Assembly: GCF_021462285.1 (NCBI RefSeq)
Contig: NZ_CP082787.1
Location: 3,224,001-3,288,000 of the forward strand
Origin: Serratia entomophila
Lineage (GTDB): Bacteria > Pseudomonadota > Gammaproteobacteria > Enterobacterales > Enterobacteriaceae
DNA length: 64,000 nt
Direction of reading: 5' to 3'
Below the pieces are notes generated by a model. It had not been told where the DNA came from. It was given only the letters and a program-made list of their open reading frames with translations, and did no database searches. The translations under genes and the position numbers were made by a program. The number at the start of each line of letters is the position of its first letter. The first letter of the stretch is position 1. This document shows positions 35,614-46,357 of the stretch, piece after piece.

Positions 35614-36896
35614 GGCGCCACCCCCTTGCGGGCGGCAAAGCTGGCGCGGCTGATGCGCACCAGCCCGCGCGGCCGCCAGATCATCATCACCACCATCAAC
35701 ACGCCAAACAGCAACACCCGGTATTCGGCGAAGCTGCGCAGCAACTCGGGCGCCACCGTGAGCACGAAGGCCGCCAGCACCACGCCGATGGTCGACCCCA
35801 TGCCGCCCAGCACCACGATCGCCAGGATCAGCGCCGATTCGAAGAAGGTGAACGAGGTCGGGTTAACGAACCCCTGATAGGTGGCGAAAAACACCCCGGC
35901 CAGCCCGGCGGTAGAGGCGCCCATCATAAAGGCCGACAGTTTCACCAGCACGTGGTTCAGGCCCAGAGAGCGGCAGGCGATTTCGTCTTCGCGCAGCGCT
36001 TCCCAGGCGCGGCCGATCGGCATGCGCGTCAGCCGGTGCTTGATGTACAGCACCAGCAGCACCACCAGAAACAGCACCGCATAGATAAAGATGAACTTGA
36101 GGTTGGGGTTATAGCCGATGCCGAGGAACTCGTGGATCGGCACCCCGCCGTCTTTGGCTCGCCGGCCAAACTCCAGGCCGAAAATGGTCGGCGAAGGCAC
36201 CGAAACGCCGTTGGGGCCGCCGGTCAGCGACATCCAGTTGTTCAGCACCAGCCGGATGATTTCGCCAAAGCCCAGCGTCACTATGGCCAGATAATCGCCG
36301 TGCATGCGCAGCACCGGGAAGCCCAGCAACGCGCCCGCCAGCGCCGCCATCAGCGCCCCCAGCGGCAGCATCGCCCAAAACCCCAGCCCCAGATACTGGT
36401 AGCCCAGCGCCAGCCCGTAGGCGCCGATGGCGTAAAACGCCACGTAACCCAGATCCAGCAGCCCCGCCAGCCCAACCACGATATTCAGCCCCAGCCCAAG
36501 CAGCACGTAGATCAGACCGAGGATCGCCACCGTCAGCAGGTATTTGGTGGCGATGAAGGGAAACAGCAGCGCTATCGCCACCATCAGCGGGATCACCCAA
36601 CGCATACGGGATTGGTAGCCCAGCGGCCGCACGTACACGCCGTCGTTACCGCCGTCGAAACGCGCCAGCACCTTGCGCCCTGGGGCGGTTTGCAGGAACA
36701 GGCTGAGCAGCAGCCGCCCGGCCATCACCGCCGCGATAATCCACACCAGCCGGTGCGGCTCGAAGTTGAAGCTGTAGCCGTTCAGCACGATGCCGACGAT
36801 CGGCCCGAACACGATCAGGGCGATAAGCCCCGCCAGCACGGCGTCCAGCAGGCTGCGTTTAACGTCCAGCCCGGTATTGATCAGGGTTTGCGACAT
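35610..36896 (-). CDS. livM: Branched-chain amino acid ABC permease LivM
   Basis: 428-residue inner-membrane permease with the conserved cytoplasmic EAA-like stretch GRAWEALREDEIACRSLG. ATG at 36896 follows GGGAGAAAATC; an in-frame start at 36911 would overlap the livH stop. Works with LivH as the membrane channel. Confidence 0.9.
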
Positions 36897-36907
36897 GATT
36901 TTCTCCC

Positions 36908-37822
<915 letters not shown>

Positions 37823-37887
37823 AATGAGCAGTCTCGCCTGGTGAGGCCGCAAACGAAATCCGACGCGGCCCAAAGGAAGTATCGGAA

Positions 37888-37912
37888 CGGATCCGCCCAA
37901 TGCGCGGATCCG
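37888..37912. terminator. Intercistronic hairpin between livK-type gene and livH
   Basis: CGGATCCGC at 37888-37896 pairs with GCGGATCCG at 37904-37912 over a 7-nt loop. Such hairpins after binding protein genes commonly stabilise the upstream message or reduce read-through, so that the binding protein is made in excess over the permease. Confidence 0.55.
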
Positions 37913-37969
37913 CTTTTAGTCCATCTCGGCGCATTGCAAACGCTGCAGCCTGAAAGACGCAGGAAAAGG

Positions 37970-39088
37970 TTAGAGTTGGTGGTATTTGCCTTTGTCATCC
38001 CATTGATAGACTACGTAATCCGACACCTTCAGGTCGCCTTTTTTGTCCCAGGCTTTCTTGCCCATCACCGTATCCACGTCGTGCGACTTCAGCCATTCGC
38101 TGGCCTTGGCGCTGTCTTTGCCGCCGGTGGCGCTGAAGGCGGCGGCGATCGCCTGGATCGACGCGTAGGAGTACAGGGTATAGCCTTCCGGCTCGAAACC
38201 GCTGGCGCGGAATTTGGCGATTACCGCCTTACCGTCCGGGATCACGCGCGGGTCGTTGCCGAAGGTCATCAGCACGCCGTTGGTGTACTGCGGGCCGCCG
38301 GCGGCGGTGACCAGTTCTTCGGTTACGATGCAGTCGCCGGAGAAGAATTTGGCGGTAACTCCCTGCTCACGCATCTGGCGCACCAGCGGCCCGGCTTCCG
38401 GGTGGCAGCCGCCGAAGTACACTACGTCCGGCTTGACCGAGGCGATTTTGGTGACCAGCGCGTTGAAGTCTTTCTCGCCGCGCGACAGCCCCTCATACAG
38501 CACCTCTTTCACCCCGCGCTTGTTCATCGCCGCTTTGGCGGCGTCCGCCAGCCCCTGGCCATAGGTGTCTTTGTCGTGGATCACCGCGATGCGCTTGGCC
38601 TTTAGCGTATCCAGCATGTAGTTGGTGGCGATCACCCCTTGCTGGTCGTCGCGGCCGCACATGCGGAACATGTTGGTCATACCGCGCTCGGTGATCTGCG
38701 GGTTGGTGGAGCCGGGGGTGATGGCGATGATGCCGGCCTCGTCATACACCTCGGAGGCGGGCATGGTGGAAGACGAGCAGAAGTGTCCCACCACCGCCGC
38801 GACCTTGTCCTGATCGACCAAACGGTTGGCGACCGCCACCGCCTGTTTCGGTTCGCAGGCGTCGTCGCCCTGCACCAGTTTGATTTTTTCCCCTTTAATC
38901 CCGCCGGCGGCGTTGATGTCCGCCGCCGCCTGCGAAGCGCCGCGCCAGTACTGATCGCCATAGGTGGCGTTCGGCCCGGAGAACGGCCCGGCGACGCCGA
39001 TAACGATATCGGCCTGGGCAGTGAAAGCGGTTCCTAAACAACCGATAAGCAGAGCAGCGAGCGGACTTTTAATCAATTTTGATGACAT
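37970..39088 (-). CDS. livK: Periplasmic branched-chain amino acid binding protein (LivJ/LivK type)
   Basis: 372 residues with a signal peptide cleaved after AQA (residue 26). The mature protein has the LivJ/K pattern: GPFSGPNATYGDQ, INAAGGIKGEKI, DDACEPKQAVAVANRLV, GHFCSSSTMPAS (the amino-acid-binding serines and threonine) and HDKDTYGQGLA. First gene of the liv operon. Whether it is leucine-specific or binds all three amino acids cannot be read from the sequence. Confidence 0.9.
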   Translation of the reverse strand: MSSKLIKSPLAALLIGCLGTAFTAQADIVIGVAGPFSGPNATYGDQYWRGASQAAADINAAGGIKGEKIKLVQGDDACEPKQAVAVANRLVDQDKVAAVVGHFCSSSTMPASEVYDEAGIIAITPGSTNPQITERGMTNMFRMCGRDDQQGVIATNYMLDTLKAKRIAVIHDKDTYGQGLADAAKAAMNKRGVKEVLYEGLSRGEKDFNALVTKIASVKPDVVYFGGCHPEAGPLVRQMREQGVTAKFFSGDCIVTEELVTAAGGPQYTNGVLMTFGNDPRVIPDGKAVIAKFRASGFEPEGYTLYSYASIQAIAAAFSATGGKDSAKASEWLKSHDVDTVMGKKAWDKKGDLKVSDYVVYQWDDKGKYHQL

Positions 39089-39537
39089 TGTTTTTTCCTC
39101 AGCACTGTTTTGATACCCCAGATATCTGGAGCGGCTTCAAGCATGACGGGGACAGCGGAACGCCCGGGGGCGCAGAGCGCGTCACTTTATGTGTAGACGG
39201 CGAAAATAATTTGCGTGAGAGCGCAGTCGCATTACCCAAAATTAAGTAAGCAAAAATCCAGCCATTGTGACGGCCAATACATATTTTTTGCTTATTCATC
39301 GTACATATAAATTACCGAACCCGGGCGATGCGCCGCCGTGCAGGGGATTATCGACGGTGCGGGAGGTGTAGCGGTAGGCGGGGAAACAGGCGGGAAATAC
39401 GTGGGCGCACCATAAAGGTGCAGCGCCGGGTGCAAAGAGTTTGCCGGCAAAACCATCGCATAAGCGCGATGAGTGCCGAAAAACAGCGCAAGATGCTCAT
39501 TCTGGCAGCAAACGCGCTTTTTTCACGGTTTAGCGCT
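39089..39537. other. Non-coding region upstream of livK
   Basis: About 450 bp between the liv promoter side and the second tRNA-Asn promoter. The part nearest livK (39200-39310) is AT-rich and likely holds its promoter. The short open frames here have no coding character, and I see no other defined element. Confidence 0.5.
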
Positions 39538-39566
39538 TTGACAAAGCCCGGCGACGCCGCTATTAT
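39538..39566 (+). promoter_or_regulatory. Sigma-70 promoter of second tRNA-Asn
   Basis: TTGACA at 39538-39543, a 17-bp spacer and TATTAT at 39561-39566, followed by the same GC-rich discriminator as at the first copy. Confidence 0.85.
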
Positions 39567-39584
39567 TCGCCCCGTTCACACGAT

Positions 39585-39660
39585 TCCTCTGTAGTTCAGT
39601 CGGTAGAACGGCGGACTGTTAATCCGTATGTCACTGGTTCGAGTCCAGTCAGAGGAGCCA
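39585..39660 (+). tRNA. tRNA-Asn (anticodon GUU), second copy
   Basis: Identical over all 76 nt to the gene at 14550, with encoded CCA. The flanks are also alike: about 20 nt upstream and the downstream terminator hairpin are nearly the same, showing a duplication. Confidence 0.97.
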
Positions 39661-39670
39661 TATTAGAAAA

Positions 39671-39701
39671 GCCCGCTTAAGGAAACTTAAGCGGGCTTTT
39701 T
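39671..39701 (+). terminator. Terminator of second tRNA-Asn
   Basis: An 11-bp perfect stem (39671-39681 with 39686-39696), a GAAA tetraloop and a five-T tail. Almost the same sequence as the hairpin after the first tRNA-Asn. Confidence 0.92.
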
Positions 39702-40000
39702 GCTTTTGAGGTTTTGAGCTGCGCTAAACTCCCGGTGGATTGCCGGTGTGGATCCCTTGGGGCGGCGCCTTCTGCAACTGCGCCGCTCCTGGCCGCGCGC
39801 CTCATCATGAATATCGTTCATGTTCAATGAAATTAAATCACTTTTCCTCAATCAATGACTCAGGCATAACATGTGCATAGCTATTAACAATAGATAATAT
39901 AAAGCCTGCTAAATGAGAAAACCAGAAAAGAAATTTGGAAATCCTGAATAGCAAGCAATAAAACCAGATTTTATATCAGAATTTAGGATACCAAATTACG
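39702..40000 (+). promoter_or_regulatory. Control region of mesX-mesD
   Basis: About 300 bp, becoming AT-rich toward mesX. It carries a perfect MetR-type site and a degenerate second copy, listed separately. I see no MetJ boxes (AGACGTCT repeats). No gene is evident. Confidence 0.55.
39808..39840. promoter_or_regulatory. Paired MetR-type binding sites
   Basis: A perfect TGAA-N5-TTCA lies at 39808-39820. A second, degenerate copy (TGAA-N5-ATCA) lies exactly 20 bp further on at 39828-39840. Known: MetR activates metE through paired sites of this consensus, with homocysteine as co-effector. Here they precede genes for a methionine synthase system. Confidence 0.6.
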
Positions 40001-40984
40001 ATGAATAATAAATTCAAATTTACTATTAACAGCATTTCTTTCGACGAGAATTATAACCCCTCCGAAAGCACGCGCATCACGACCAACTTTGCCAATTTGG
40101 CTAGAGGCGAAAAGCGCCGTGAGAACTTGCGCAACGCCCTGGTGATGATTGACAATCGTTTCAATGCGCTGGCGCATTGGGATAACCCCAAAGGAGATCG
40201 TTACGCCGTCGAACTTGAAATTGTGACCGCCGAATTGAATATTGATGCTGAAGACAAACGCGGCATCTTTCCCGTGATTGAAATATTGAAAACCCATATC
40301 CTTGATAAAAAAACCAACGAACGCACTGCAGGCATTGTAGGGAATAACTTCTCCTCTTACGTGCGAGATTATGATTTCAGCGTATTGCTGTCAGAGCACA
40401 ACAGGAATCAATCCGGGTTTAGCACACCAGATAACTTTGGCGCTTTGCATGGGAACATATTCAAGTACTTTGTCAACTCAGAGGCATACAGAGCGAACTT
40501 TAATAAGCCGCCTGTGATATGCCTGAGTGTTTCAAGTAAAAACACCTATTATCGGACAGGCAATGAGCACCCGGTATTGGGTATCGAATATCAGCAAGAC
40601 GAACCTTCGCTGACCGATGAATACTTCAATAAAATGGGGTTGCAGGCTCGCTACTTTATGCCAAAAAACAGCGTTGCGCCTTTGGCCTTTTATTTTAATG
40701 GCGACTTGCTCAGCGACTACACTAATCTGGAACTTATTGGCACCATCAGCACGATGGAGACTTTCCAAAAGATTTACCGGCCTGAAATTTACAATGCTAA
40801 TTCTGCAGCAGGAAATTGCTATCAGCCAAGCCTGAATCAACAGGATTATTCTTTAACTCGAATTGTTTATGATCGAGAAGAACGCAGCCATTTAGCTATT
40901 GAGCAGGGGAAGTTTACTGAAGAGAACTTTATTAAACCCTACCAAAGCATTCTTGAACAGTGGTCTGCTAATTGCGTTCTTTGA
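40001..40984 (+). CDS. mesX: DUF1852 protein MesX, partner of methionine synthase MesD
   Basis: 327-residue cytoplasmic protein of the DUF1852 family, recognised from its overall sequence (for example GNNFSSYVRDYDFSVLLSEH and FGALHGNIFKYFVNS) and its position directly before a MetE-C-terminal-like gene. Known for the family: MesX is needed for MesD to work in bacteria that use it; its biochemical role (possibly methyl supply) is not settled. It has 25 bp to mesD. The pair is visibly more AT-rich than the chromosome around it, which suggests transfer. Confidence 0.8.
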   Translation: MNNKFKFTINSISFDENYNPSESTRITTNFANLARGEKRRENLRNALVMIDNRFNALAHWDNPKGDRYAVELEIVTAELNIDAEDKRGIFPVIEILKTHILDKKTNERTAGIVGNNFSSYVRDYDFSVLLSEHNRNQSGFSTPDNFGALHGNIFKYFVNSEAYRANFNKPPVICLSVSSKNTYYRTGNEHPVLGIEYQQDEPSLTDEYFNKMGLQARYFMPKNSVAPLAFYFNGDLLSDYTNLELIGTISTMETFQKIYRPEIYNANSAAGNCYQPSLNQQDYSLTRIVYDREERSHLAIEQGKFTEENFIKPYQSILEQWSANCVL

Positions 40985-41009
40985 TTAAAAAAATACAGGG
41001 TCATCTATT

Positions 41010-42041
41010 ATGAAAAAGTTATTACCGACGTCGACCGCCGGCAGTTTACCTAAGCCCTCTTGGCTGGCGCAGCCTGAGCAACTGTGGTCCCCCTGGAAAT
41101 TGCAAGACCAGGAATTGATTGACGGCAAACAAGATGCTCTGCGTTTGTGCCTGGAAGATCAACAGCAGGCAGGTATTGATATTGTCAGCGACGGCGAGCA
41201 AACGCGCCAACATTTTGTCACCACCTTTATTGAACACCTCAACGGCGTTGATTTTGAGAAACGCGAGATCGTTAAAATTCGTAATCGGTATGATGCCAGC
41301 GTACCGACGGTCGTTGGCCCGGTGAGCCGGCAAAAATCTGTTTTTGTCGAAGACGCCAGGTTTTTACGCCGGCAAACTGACCAACCGATCAAGTGGGCCC
41401 TGCCAGGGCCGATGACGATGATCGATACGCTGTACGATAACCACTATAAAAGCCGCGAAAAGCTCGCCTGGGAGTTCGCTAAAATTCTCAATGAAGAAGC
41501 CAAAGAATTGGAGGCTGTGGGCGTCGATATTATCCAATTTGACGAGCCCGCCTTTAACGTTTTCTTCGATGAGGTGAACGATTGGGGCATTGCCACGTTA
41601 GAAAGGGCCATTGAAGGGCTTAAATGCGAAACCGCGGTACACATTTGCTACGGTTACGGCATCAAAGCCAATACCGATTGGAAAAAGACGCTGGGCTCAG
41701 AGTGGCGGCAATATGAAGAGATTTTTCCAAAGCTGCAGAAATCCAATATCGATATCATCTCGCTGGAATGTCAAAACTCCCACGTTCCCATGGAGCTGAT
41801 GGAGCTGATTCGAGGCAAAAAGGTGATGGTTGGCGCCATTGACGTAGCGACCAATACCATTGAAACACCGGAAGAAGTTGCCGCTACCCTGCGAAAAGCC
41901 CTGCAGTTTGTCGACGCCGACAAGCTCTACCCTTGCACTAACTGCGGCATGATCCCTCTACCGCGTGGCGTGGCGAGAGGCAAGCTGGATGCGTTAAGCG
42001 CAGGCGCAGAAATCGTCCGAAAAGAACTCCTGGCGAAATAG
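41010..42041 (+). CDS. mesD: Folate-independent methionine synthase MesD (MetE C-terminal-like)
   Basis: 343 residues, corresponding to the catalytic C-terminal half of cobalamin-independent methionine synthase without the N-terminal folate domain half. The zinc-ligand pattern of MetE is visible as His211 and Cys213 in VHICYG and Cys312 in PCTNCGM; the Glu ligand I cannot assign. SDGEQTR and IIQFDEPAF match the homocysteine-binding region. Adjacent mesX makes the MesD subfamily call likely. MesD proteins methylate homocysteine without methyltetrahydrofolate. Paired MetR-type sites upstream fit a methionine role. Confidence 0.8.
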   Translation: MKKLLPTSTAGSLPKPSWLAQPEQLWSPWKLQDQELIDGKQDALRLCLEDQQQAGIDIVSDGEQTRQHFVTTFIEHLNGVDFEKREIVKIRNRYDASVPTVVGPVSRQKSVFVEDARFLRRQTDQPIKWALPGPMTMIDTLYDNHYKSREKLAWEFAKILNEEAKELEAVGVDIIQFDEPAFNVFFDEVNDWGIATLERAIEGLKCETAVHICYGYGIKANTDWKKTLGSEWRQYEEIFPKLQKSNIDIISLECQNSHVPMELMELIRGKKVMVGAIDVATNTIETPEEVAATLRKALQFVDADKLYPCTNCGMIPLPRGVARGKLDALSAGAEIVRKELLAK

Positions 42042-42066
42042 CTTCGCCAAATATTGGATGACCTGA

Positions 42067-42138
42067 AACAGCTCAGTCCGCGGTTAGCGCTCTGATCAAT
42101 CGCTAACCATTCCAAACCGCCAAGCGGACTGAGCTGTT
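42067..42138. repeat. Nested inverted repeat after mesD
   Basis: Perfect 15-bp arms (42067-42081 with 42124-42138) enclose a second, 8-bp inverted repeat (42082-42089 with 42101-42108). The RNA could form a long stem with an internal asymmetric loop, followed by a short T-rich stretch. It may terminate mesD transcription or be a mobile repeat. Confidence 0.55.
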
Positions 42139-42320
42139 CTTCATTGTTTAACACAACACGACGTCAGTAACGTCCACTTCCAGGCCAGACTGAAAGGTCG
42201 TCGGATCTGCTATGAGCGGGAAGCGGGCCTTGGCAAATCAGACAGATACTATTTAAAGGATTTTATCGAAACGGATAAATCGAGAGATCTGTCCGATTTA
42301 ATATTTTCTATCTGTCAGAA

Positions 42321-42683
42321 CTAATCAAATCCGAGAGTCTCTCGGCGTAGTAAAGCCCATTCTATTAAAGCAGTCATTGACGGCCCAAGCGCTTTTCCCA
42401 GATCTGTAAGTGAGTATTCAACACGAGGAGGGACTTCGGGATAAAACATGCGCGACACAATTCCGTCTTTTTCCAGTTGCTTAAGCTGCTGTATCAGCAT
42501 TTTCTGGTTTACGCCTTCCATCCGTCGCTCCAACTCTGAAAAGCGCAGTGGGGCTTTAGCTGCGAAAAGCTGACATATAATTATTATCTTCCATTTACCT
42601 TCAATAACCTTCAACGCTTCGGTGGTAGCCTGAGCCCACATCAGTCGCTGTTCGGGCACATCGCAACGCCAGTCTCTTTCCAT
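42321..42683 (-). CDS. HxlR-family transcriptional regulator
   Basis: 120-residue winged-helix protein (KWKIIIICQLFAAKAPLRFSELERR; NQKMLIQQLKQLEKDGIVSR; PRVEYSLTDLGKAL). HxlR proteins sense reactive electrophiles or oxidants in several bacteria. It is divergent from an NADP-binding oxidoreductase with about 100 bp between the starts, the usual arrangement with its target gene. Confidence 0.88.
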   Translation of the reverse strand: MERDWRCDVPEQRLMWAQATTEALKVIEGKWKIIIICQLFAAKAPLRFSELERRMEGVNQKMLIQQLKQLEKDGIVSRMFYPEVPPRVEYSLTDLGKALGPSMTALIEWALLRRETLGFD

Positions 42684-42783
42684 ACTTACCTCTGAGTTAG
42701 TAACCCACTATTTTGTGTGTTCTTGTTGTTTATTCAGCAAGAATATAGTGTATCTCACTCCATTACAGAATCAGGAGTTAAAT

Positions 42784-43530
42784 ATGAAAATCGGCATAAT
42801 CGGTACAGGTAATATAGGCGGCACCTTAGCGCGTAAACTGAGTGAAGCGGGACATGATATTAAAGTTGCTAATTCACGCGGAGTAGACGCAGTGCGTGGT
42901 TTTGCCAGCGAAATTAACGCAATACCCGCAGACATCCAGGGTGCAGTCACTGACGTGGAAGTCGTCATTCTCTCGATTCCGCTTCCCGCACTCAGCAACC
43001 TGCCTGATCAGCTTTTCGAAGGCCTTCCTCCACATGTACCGGTGATCGACACAAGCAACTATTATCCAGGCTTGCGCGATCCCCACATTGCTGCGTTGGA
43101 TGAGGGGCAGACGGAAAGCGAATGGGTTCAGGAGCAAATCGGGCACCCTGTCGTGAAAGCCTTTAACAATATTCTTGCCGATTCGCTCTCCGGACTTGGC
43201 CTGCCACAGGGGAGTCGGGGACGTCTGGCTGTTGCAATAGCCGGAGACCATCATGACGCAGTGCAGATCGCCATGTCGCTAGTGAACGATACCGGCTTTG
43301 ATCCCGTGTTTTCAGGGTCTATCGCTGAATCATGGCGTCAACAGCCATGTACGCCTTCTTACTGCTGTGACTGGGAAGCTGCCACCATGCTTCGTGCACT
43401 GCCTCTGGCAAAAAGGGGAGAAGGCTTAGCCCGTCTGCCTTTACTTTATGCCAGCTTCGGAAAATTGGGTGAGTCGCCGTCTCATGAAGAGATAATTGAA
43501 AATAATCGTGCGATTAATTGGCCCGTTTAA
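42784..43530 (+). CDS. NADP-binding oxidoreductase (F420-dependent NADP reductase-like)
   Basis: 248 residues with an N-terminal Rossmann motif GIIGTGNIGGTLA and the KVANSRG phosphate-binding loop that suits NADP. It resembles the NADPH-dependent F420 reductase / YqeB-like family, probably acting on another substrate in a bacterium without F420. ATG at 42784 follows CAGGAGTTAAAT. Likely controlled by the divergent HxlR protein. Confidence 0.75.
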   Translation: MKIGIIGTGNIGGTLARKLSEAGHDIKVANSRGVDAVRGFASEINAIPADIQGAVTDVEVVILSIPLPALSNLPDQLFEGLPPHVPVIDTSNYYPGLRDPHIAALDEGQTESEWVQEQIGHPVVKAFNNILADSLSGLGLPQGSRGRLAVAIAGDHHDAVQIAMSLVNDTGFDPVFSGSIAESWRQQPCTPSYCCDWEAATMLRALPLAKRGEGLARLPLLYASFGKLGESPSHEEIIENNRAINWPV

Positions 43531-44239
43531 TTCTTTTTGATGAGTAATCTGCCTGTGATTATGACTGCGATAAGACAGGTAGATCCCTCACTAATTTCCT
43601 CTTCTCTACCTATGTCCGTTTCTGGCAGTTAGCTTCCCGCAGGAGCGGGTCGTGGTTGATTAAGAGCCGTGAGTAGGCATTTAGGCTGAAATTAACCCGT
43701 CTGCTCCGGGCATCGGCGAGCATCGCGCGTCTGACGTTGCCTTATTGTCGGCTATGAAAGTGCATCACTGTTTAACCGCGAATATGTGTGACAGTTCGGG
43801 GCGCCTCCCCGACGCGACATGCAACAGATACGAGAGGCGATTGATGTATCGGCAAGAACAAACCGTCACGGTTAATTCGGGCTCTCGCGAGTCGGGCGCA
43901 GCACGTTCGAATGTCCGCTTCCCGCGGTGAGTTCACCCGCTGACAAGGCGACAGTGTTCGAGCGGCCCATCTTGCCCCCTATCCGCATTTTTCTGCCCCT
44001 GCGCCTTATATGATGCCTGTCACAAAACGCGCATGACGTTTTTCGCCTGTAACCGGCAAAGTCGCACAGGGTAATCTTGTTAACGGCCTGTTACAGCGCA
44101 TCGCGCGCAATTGTTGGCATTTATTCATGCGCAAAACGCATCAGCCCATGAGTTTATTGCGCTTATTTACTTTATTTTCATGGTCCAGTCTGCAGAAACA
44201 GATGCTGTTAAAAGCGTCAATGACAAACTGGAGATAAAG
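43531..44239. other. Gene-poor region before the citrate symporter gene
   Basis: About 700 bp with no convincing gene. A 61-codon frame at 43745-43930 has no ribosome-binding site and no coding character. The last part holds the promoter side of the symporter gene, with a symmetrical ATGCG-N5-CGCAT at 44127-44141 that has the T-N11-A form of LysR sites. Confidence 0.45.
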
Positions 44240-45535
44240 ATGCATTCCGCTAACGCACCAATGACAACTCGGGCAAGGACCAGCGCGATACTGCGCGTGA
44301 CCTCCGGCAACTTTCTGGAGCAGTTCGATTTTTTCCTGTTCGGATTTTATGCCACCTACATCGCCCATACGTTCTTTCCGGCCAGCAGCGAATTCGCCTC
44401 GCTGATGATGACCTTCGCGGTCTTTGGCGCGGGCTTCCTGATGCGCCCTATCGGCGCCATCGTGCTGGGCGCATACATTGATAAAGTCGGCAGACGTAAA
44501 GGGCTGATTGTTACCCTGTCGATTATGGCCGCGGGCACCTTCCTGATTGTGCTGATCCCCTCTTACCAGGCCATCGGGCTGTGGGCGCCGTTGCTGGTGC
44601 TGGCCGGCCGTTTGTTGCAAGGCTTCTCGGCGGGCGCAGAGCTGGGCGGCGTATCGGTTTACCTGGCTGAGATCGCCACGCCGGGCCGTAAAGGCTTTTA
44701 CACCAGCTGGCAGTCCGGCAGCCAACAAGTGGCCATTATGGTGGCCGCAGCGATGGGCTTCGCGCTGAATGCCGCCATGGACGAAAGCGCCATTCGCGAG
44801 TGGGGCTGGCGTCTGCCTTTCCTGTTCGGCTGCCTGATCGTGCCTTTCATTTTTTTACTGCGCCGCAAGCTGGAAGAAACCCAGGAGTTCAGCGCCCGCC
44901 GCAACCACCTGGCAATGCGCGAGGTGTTTAAAACCCTCCTGGCGAACTGGCCGGTGGTTATCGCCGGCATGCTGATGGTGGCCATGACCACCACCGCGTT
45001 TTATCTGATCACCGTGTATGCGCCAACCTTCGGCAAAAAAGTGCTGATGCTCAGCGCCTCTGACAGCCTGCTGGTGACACTGCTGGTGGCGATATCCAAC
45101 TTCCTGTGGCTGCCGGTAGGCGGCGCTCTTTCGGATCGCTTTGGCCGCAAACGGGTCTTGGTGACCATGGCGCTGCTGGCGCTGGTCACTGCGTATCCCG
45201 CGCTCAGCCTGCTGGCCGAAGCCCCCAGCTTTGCCATGATGCTGACGGTGCTGCTGTGGCTGTCCTTCCTCTACGGCCTCTACAACGGCGCCATGATCCC
45301 GGCATTAACCGAGATCATGCCGACGGAGGTTCGGGTTGCCGGTTTCTCGCTGGCCTACAGCCTGGCGACCGCCGTTTTTGGCGGATTTACCCCGGTGATC
45401 TCCACCGCGCTGATTGAATACACCGGCGATAAGGCCTCACCCGGCTACTGGATGAGCTTTGCCGCGCTATGCGCATTACTGGCGACGCTTTATCTTTACC
45501 GTCGCAGCACGTTGTCATTACAAACCGCACGTTAA
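44240..45535 (+). CDS. citA: Citrate/tricarballylate:proton symporter (MHS family, CitA/TcuC-like)
   Basis: 431-residue, 12-helix transporter strikingly similar to the plasmid-type citrate-proton symporter Cit[65 protein letters not shown] and [17 protein letters not shown] at 44240 follows GGAGATAAAG; the open frame extends further upstream without a good start. It would support aerobic citrate uptake, complementing anaerobic CitT. TcuC (tricarballylate) is the main alternative. An orphan binding protein gene follows 15 bp later. Confidence 0.85.
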   Translation: MHSANAPMTTRARTSAILRVTSGNFLEQFDFFLFGFYATYIAHTFFPASSEFASLMMTFAVFGAGFLMRPIGAIVLGAYIDKVGRRKGLIVTLSIMAAGTFLIVLIPSYQAIGLWAPLLVLAGRLLQGFSAGAELGGVSVYLAEIATPGRKGFYTSWQSGSQQVAIMVAAAMGFALNAAMDESAIREWGWRLPFLFGCLIVPFIFLLRRKLEETQEFSARRNHLAMREVFKTLLANWPVVIAGMLMVAMTTTAFYLITVYAPTFGKKVLMLSASDSLLVTLLVAISNFLWLPVGGALSDRFGRKRVLVTMALLALVTAYPALSLLAEAPSFAMMLTVLLWLSFLYGLYNGAMIPALTEIMPTEVRVAGFSLAYSLATAVFGGFTPVISTALIEYTGDKASPGYWMSFAALCALLATLYLYRRSTLSLQTAR

Positions 45536-45550
45536 ATCAGGGATTACGGC

Positions 45551-46357
45551 ATGCAAAAAATTTATCGTTCACTGCTCGCCACGCTGGTGCTTTCCTCTGT
45601 CAGCACGGGCGTGCCGGCCAAAGAGGTGACCGTGATGATTTCAGGCGGGTTTAAAGCCGCGCTGGAAAAACTGGCCCCGCAGTTTGAAGCGAAAACCGGC
45701 GACAACATCATCGTGGTCTCCGGCCCCTCGATGGGTAAAACGCCTCAGGCGATCCCGGCGCGCCTGGCGCGCGGCGAAAAAGCCGACGTGGTGATTATGG
45801 TAGGAGACGCGTTGACCCGCCTGCAACAGGAGAACTGGATCCAGCCGGGTTCACGCGTGGAGCTGGCCGACTCGCCGATTGGCATGGTGGTTAAACAGGG
45901 CGCCCCCAAACCCAATATCCAAAAGGATGCCGACCTGCGCAATACCCTGCTGCAGGCCGAATCCATCGCCTATTCCGACAGCGCCAGCGGCCGCTATGTC
46001 AGCGGCCAACTGTTCAAAAAGCTGGGTATCGCAGACCAGGTGAAAGAGAAAGCGCACATGATTGAGCGCATTCCGGTGGCGTCCGAGGTGGCGAAAGGGA
46101 AATATACGCTAGGTTTCCAGCAAGTGAGTGAGCTGCTGCCGGTGCCGGGCGTCACCTTTATTGGCGAACTGCCTGAGGATGTGCAGTACATTACCCGCTT
46201 TGCCGGCGCGGTCACCGCCAAGGCAGAGCACCGCCAGGAAGGCCAGGCGTTGCTGAATTTCCTGTCTTCCGGCGAGGCGCAAAACACCATTCGCGCCACC
46301 GGCATGCGATCCGTGCCGGCTGAACAGCCGGTTAAACAACCTGATACCGTTCAGTGA
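45551..46357 (+). CDS. ModA-like periplasmic substrate-binding protein
   Basis: 268 residues with a signal peptide ending near residue 23 (VPAKE) and a type-2 periplasmic-binding fold like molybdate-binding ModA: VMISGGFKAALEKLAPQFEA, GEKADVVIMVG, and SDSASGRYVSGQLFKKLGI. No ABC permease or ATPase is nearby. It follows the citrate-type symporter by 15 bp, so it may bind a related carboxylate or act in sensing. It overlaps the 3' end of the LysR gene on the other strand by 26 nt. Confidence 0.75.
   Translation: MQKIYRSLLATLVLSSVSTGVPAKEVTVMISGGFKAALEKLAPQFEAKTGDNIIVVSGPSMGKTPQAIPARLARGEKADVVIMVGDALTRLQQENWIQPGSRVELADSPIGMVVKQGAPKPNIQKDADLRNTLLQAESIAYSDSASGRYVSGQLFKKLGIADQVKEKAHMIERIPVASEVAKGKYTLGFQQVSELLPVPGVTFIGELPEDVQYITRFAGAVTAKAEHRQEGQALLNFLSSGEAQNTIRATGMRSVPAEQPVKQPDTVQ

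Noticed and set aside
39702..40000. MetJ boxes or a SAM riboswitch before mesX
   Set aside because: No tandem AGACGTCT-like octamers and no riboswitch-like fold were seen; only the MetR-type pair stands out.
43745..43930. A 61-codon frame before the citrate symporter gene
   Set aside because: No ribosome-binding site and no similarity or composition suggesting a protein.
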